Shown here one piece after another: positions 59,677 to 64,000 of a DNA stretch of 64,000 bases. The notes under the pieces are model-generated. The model did not search any database and was not told the origin of the DNA. It saw only the letters and a list, made by a program, of their open reading frames with translations. The position numbers were made by a program, and so were the translations under genes. Position 1 is the first letter of the stretch. Each line of letters starts with the position of its first letter. The DNA is from Qipengyuania citrea (GTDB taxonomy: Bacteria > Pseudomonadota > Alphaproteobacteria > Sphingomonadales > Sphingomonadaceae): contig NZ_WTYG01000001.1 of NCBI RefSeq assembly GCF_009828015.1, forward strand, positions 930,001-994,000, written 5' to 3'.

Positions 59677-61061
59677 TCCGGTTGCTTGCCCTGGCGGCCC
59701 TGTTGTGGGCGGTGCCGCTGGCGGCCCAGCTCGAGGTGCCCGCCGAACCGACCGAAACGCCGACCCCCGTCCAGACGATCGCGGCGACGCAGGAAGCGGG
59801 CGACGACCGGCGTATTGCCGAACGTATCGCAGGGATCTTTGCCGAGCTGCCCGCCTTCGGAGCGGTCGAGGTCGAGGTCAATGAAGGCGTGGTTTCGCTG
59901 TCGGGCACGGTGCCCAAGCCGGACGACATTGCGCGCGCCGAAGCCATCGTCAATCGCGTCGCCGGCGTCGTCACGGTCGAAAACGGGCTCGAACGGGACC
60001 TGTCGCTCTCGGCGGGCAGCGCGGGGATACTGACGCTCGCCGACCGCTGGAATTCGCTGGTCCGCATGCTCCCGCTGATCGGGATGGCCCTCGGCGTATG
60101 GCTGGCGATCGCCTTTCTCGGCTATCTGATCGCCGGGCTCGGGCGGCTGTGGCACCGGATCGCGCCGAACAGCTTCCTGGCCGAACTGATCGCCAGCGCG
60201 ATCCGGTTCGGCTTCACGATCGTCGGCCTGGTGATTGCGCTCGACATGATCGGGGCGACAGCGCTGCTGGGCGCGGTGCTTGGCGGCGCGGGCGTCATCG
60301 GTATCGCACTGGGTTTCGCCATGCGCGACACGATCGAGAATTACGTCGCCTCGCTGCTGCTGTCGCTGCGGCAGCCGTTTCGCGCCAACGACTGGGTGCA
60401 GATCGATACCTATGAAGGCCGGGTTATCCGCCTGACCAGCCGTGCCACCGTGCTGATGACGCTCGATGGCAACCACCTGCGCATTCCCAATGGCCAGGTG
60501 TTCAAGGCAGTGATCGTCAATTTCACGCGCAATCCGCAGCGCCGCTTCCATTTCGACCTCGGCGTGGACGCCGACGACGATGCCCGCGCCGCGAGGCAGC
60601 TGGGCCGCGACACGCTGGCGGGACTCGCATTCGTGCTATCGGATCCGCCACCCGAAGCGCGGATCATCGAGGTTGGCGATTCGAACGTGGTGATCCGCTT
60701 CCTCGGCTGGGTCGACCAGCGCGATACCGATTGGTGGAAGGCGCAGAGCCAGGCGATCCCGGCAGTGAAGGGCGCCTTGGAAGATGCCGGCTTCGGCCTG
60801 CCGGAGCCGATCTACCGGCTGCGCTTCGATCCGCGCTCTGCCACGGTGCCCTTCGCGGCCGAAGCGGCCACCGCAACGGTCACCCCGAGCGCGGACGAAC
60901 CGCCGCAGGCCAAGCGCGCGGTTCGCGATGTCGCGGCCAGCCCGGCCGACGAGGACGTGCGCCCGGCGGACGAGATCGCCGCTATGGTCGAGGAAGAGCG
61001 CAACCGGCCGGGAGAAGAGCAGAACAAGGACCTGCTCGATCACTCCCGCCCGGTCGAATAG
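59673..61061 (+). CDS. BON-domain MscS-type mechanosensitive channel
   Basis: A 462-residue membrane protein. A signal peptide or first helix (about 1-18) precedes a BON domain (about 48-115: AFGAVEVEVNEGVVSLSGTVPKPDDIARAEAIVNRVAGVVTVEN-type pattern), then four transmembrane helices, the MscS pore helix and beta domain (GFAMRDTIENYVASLLLSLRQPFRANDWVQIDTYEGRVIRL near 210-250). A disordered acidic tail ends the protein. BON domains bind phospholipids, so the channel may be tethered to lipids. It overlaps pmbA by 4 bases. Confidence 0.88.
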   Translation: MIRLLALAALLWAVPLAAQLEVPAEPTETPTPVQTIAATQEAGDDRRIAERIAGIFAELPAFGAVEVEVNEGVVSLSGTVPKPDDIARAEAIVNRVAGVVTVENGLERDLSLSAGSAGILTLADRWNSLVRMLPLIGMALGVWLAIAFLGYLIAGLGRLWHRIAPNSFLAELIASAIRFGFTIVGLVIALDMIGATALLGAVLGGAGVIGIALGFAMRDTIENYVASLLLSLRQPFRANDWVQIDTYEGRVIRLTSRATVLMTLDGNHLRIPNGQVFKAVIVNFTRNPQRRFHFDLGVDADDDARAARQLGRDTLAGLAFVLSDPPPEARIIEVGDSNVVIRFLGWVDQRDTDWWKAQSQAIPAVKGALEDAGFGLPEPIYRLRFDPRSATVPFAAEAATATVTPSADEPPQAKRAVRDVAASPADEDVRPADEIAAMVEEERNRPGEEQNKDLLDHSRPVE

Positions 61062-61064
61062 GCG

Positions 61065-61598
61065 TTACTTCGCGGCGTTGCAGCGCTCGATGCTTTCGAG
61101 CACGATCTGGCGCGCCTCGGCGGCATCGCCCCAATTGCCGATCCGCACCCACTTCTCGCTTTCGAGATCCTTGTAGTGGGTGAAGAAATGCTCGATCTGC
61201 TGGAAGATGATGCTCGGCAGGTCCTTCGTTTCGGCGATATCCGAATAATAGGGGAAGGTCGTGTCGACGGGCACGCAGATCAGCTTCTCGTCGCCGCCAT
61301 GCTCATCTTCCAGATTGAGCACGCCGATCGGGCGGGCGCGCACGACGCAGCCGGGAATGAAGGGCGAGCGGGCGATGACCAGCGCGTCGAGCGGATCGCC
61401 GTCGGGGCTGAGCGTGTGCGGGACGAAGCCGTAATTCGCTGGATAGCGCATCGGCGTGTGCAGGATGCGGTCGACGAACAGCGCGCCGCTGGCCTTGTCG
61501 AATTCGTATTTCACCGGTTCGCCGCCGGTCGGCACCTCGATGATGACATTGAGGCTCTCGGGCGGATTGTCTCCGGTCGGGATGTTTTCGATGCGCAT
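61065..61598 (-). CDS. ppa: Inorganic pyrophosphatase
   Basis: A 177-residue soluble pyrophosphatase. The metal and phosphate site signature is DGDPLDALV (about residues 65-73), with flanking RYPANYGFVPHTLS and IPGCVVRARPIGVL. It hydrolyses PPi, pulling biosynthesis forward. It is convergent with the MscS/BON gene (3 bases between stops) and divergent from hisS. Confidence 0.94.
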   Translation of the reverse strand: MRIENIPTGDNPPESLNVIIEVPTGGEPVKYEFDKASGALFVDRILHTPMRYPANYGFVPHTLSPDGDPLDALVIARSPFIPGCVVRARPIGVLNLEDEHGGDEKLICVPVDTTFPYYSDIAETKDLPSIIFQQIEHFFTHYKDLESEKWVRIGNWGDAAEARQIVLESIERCNAAK

Positions 61599-61708
61599 GG
61601 ACTGTCTTCTTTGATTGGCGGGCGATTTCTCGCGCCGGAAAGGCTTGCGCGCGCCGATAGCGTCCCCGTCATATTGCGGCAACCGCCTTCCTCGCCTAAG
61701 CGCGCGCC

Positions 61709-62946
61709 ATGGCAAAGACACCCCAGGCAATTCGCGGCACGCAAGACATCTTCGGCGCCGACGCCGAGGCATTCGCATTCGTCGTCGAGGCATTCGAGCG
61801 CGTGCGCAAGCTCTATCGCTTCCGCCGCGTCGAAATGCCCGTGTTCGAAAAGACCGAAGTGTTCAGCCGCGCGATCGGCGAGACGACCGACGTGGTCAGC
61901 AAGGAAATGTATTCCTTCGGCGATCGCGGCGGCGAAAGCCTGACGCTGCGCCCCGAATTCACCGCGGGGATCGCGCGCGCCTTCCTGTCGAACGGATGGC
62001 AGCAGCACGCGCCGGTCAAGCTGGCGACGCATGGCCCGCTGTTTCGTTACGAGCGCCCGCAGAAAGGGCGCTATCGCCAGTTCCACCAGATCGACGCGGA
62101 AATCATCGGCGCTGGTGAACCGCAGGCCGATGTAGAACTGCTCGCCATGGCCGACCAGCTGCTCAAGGAACTCGGCATCACCGGCGTGACGCTGCATCTC
62201 AACACGCTGGGCGACGGCGACAGCCGCGAGGCGTGGCGCGCCGCGCTGGTCGAGTATTTCCTTGGCGTGAAGGACGAATTGTCGGAGGATTCGCAGGAGC
62301 GGCTGGAGAAGAACCCGCTGCGCATTCTCGACAGCAAGGATCGCCGCGACCGCGCCTTCGTCGCCGATGCACCCAAGATCGACCAGTTCCTGTCGGACGA
62401 TGCGCGCGCCTTCTTCGGCGCGGTCACCAGCGGGCTGGATGCGGCAGGGGTCAAGTGGCAGCGCGCCGAAAGCCTCGTGCGCGGGCTCGACTATTATCGC
62501 CACACCGCCTTCGAATTCATTCCCGACGAGGGCAGCGAGGCCGCGGGCAAGCTCGGCAGCCAGAGCACGATCCTGGGCGGCGGGCGCTATGACGGGCTGA
62601 TGGAAAGCCTCGGCGGCGCGCCCACCCCGGCGGTCGGCTGGGCCGCGGGGATCGAGCGGCTGGCCATGCTGGTGGGGGACAGGGCCGAACCCAATGCGGA
62701 CGCCATAGTCGTGGTCGAAAACGACGGCGCGATGGACGCCGCGATCGCTGCGCTCGGCACGCTCCGCCGCGGCGGCCTCACTGCCGAACTGTTCGCATCC
62801 GGCAGCCCGCGCAAGCGGTTCGACAAGGCGGTCAAGGCGGGGGCCGAGGCGATCGTCGCCTTCGACCTGCGCGACGGTGCGCCCGCACGGCGGATCAAGG
62901 CCGACGAGGCCGCCACTGCGCGCCTCGAGGCGCTGCTCGGCCGCTC

Positions 62947-62950
<4 letters not shown>
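61709..62950 (+). CDS. hisS: Histidine-tRNA ligase
   Basis: A 413-residue class II synthetase. Motif 1 region is [16 protein letters not shown], motif 2 [21 protein letters not shown] (residues about 110-130) and the HisRS-specific [14 protein letters not shown] near 255, with a C-terminal anticodon-binding domain. Its stop overlaps the prfA start by 4 bases. Confidence 0.94.

Positions 62951-64000
<1,050 letters not shown>

Overview
The window looks like a chromosomal segment of a GC-rich alphaproteobacterium of the order Sphingomonadales, most likely an Erythrobacter-like member of the Erythrobacteraceae. The grounds are ctrA and divK cell-cycle regulators, a serine palmitoyltransferase with its own acyl carrier protein (sphingolipid synthesis), the lptB-rpoN pair, an alphaproteobacterial DksA with a degenerate zinc finger, and a Rhodobacter-type gene transfer agent (GTA) cluster. 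No rRNA, tRNA, CRISPR array, insertion sequence or integrase was found. Genes are tightly packed and many overlap by 1-4 bases.

Layout. 1-13 kb is mostly housekeeping: a GMC oxidoreductase (only its start is present), a sterol-desaturase-like hydroxylase, an M20 peptidase, TerC, a two-domain cold-shock protein with an RG-rich tail, argD-argF-hslO, queC, an MFS transporter, a Cu/Zn superoxide dismutase lipoprotein and an OmpA-family protein with a 21-proline linker. 13.2-27.4 kb is a compact, minus-strand GTA structural cluster: small and large terminase, portal, DUF6127, protease, capsid, connectors, major tail protein, two tail chaperones, a short tape measure, then DUF2460 (fused to a large N-terminal part), DUF2163, NlpC/P60, tail hub and DUF2793. 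It has a good promoter at its head, and it is split between terminase and portal by an opposite-strand GIY-YIG gene flanked on both sides by a pair of palindromic repeats.

27.6-35.6 kb holds a YqaA membrane protein, OsmC, the ACP-serine palmitoyltransferase pair, divK, a coupled run DUF3572-HAD-RidA-GDPD-GNAT, dksA and a PilZ protein. 35.7-43.7 kb holds an orphan solute-binding lipoprotein, a kynA-kynB-kynU tryptophan catabolic operon, an HNH endonuclease, gluQRS, a HIG1-like membrane protein, a cobalamin adenosyltransferase and a 3-hydroxybutyryl-CoA dehydrogenase. 43.7-64 kb holds a large hairpin, small membrane proteins, mutS, maeB, an SDR enzyme, an outer-membrane beta-barrel, trmB, a TauE/SafE exporter, two MscS-type channels (one with a BON domain), ctrA, rpoN-lptB, pmbA, ppa, hisS and the first part of prfA.

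The most interesting region is the GTA cluster. It encodes the head, connector and tail parts of a tailed particle, but no replication, integration or repressor gene is seen. It carries a GAAC-N7-GTTC operator-like palindrome just upstream of its promoter, a strong intrinsic-terminator-like hairpin between protease and capsid genes, a rearranged tail region, and the GIY-YIG/palindrome insertion. Statements about families come from recognising protein sequence by eye; no database search was run.
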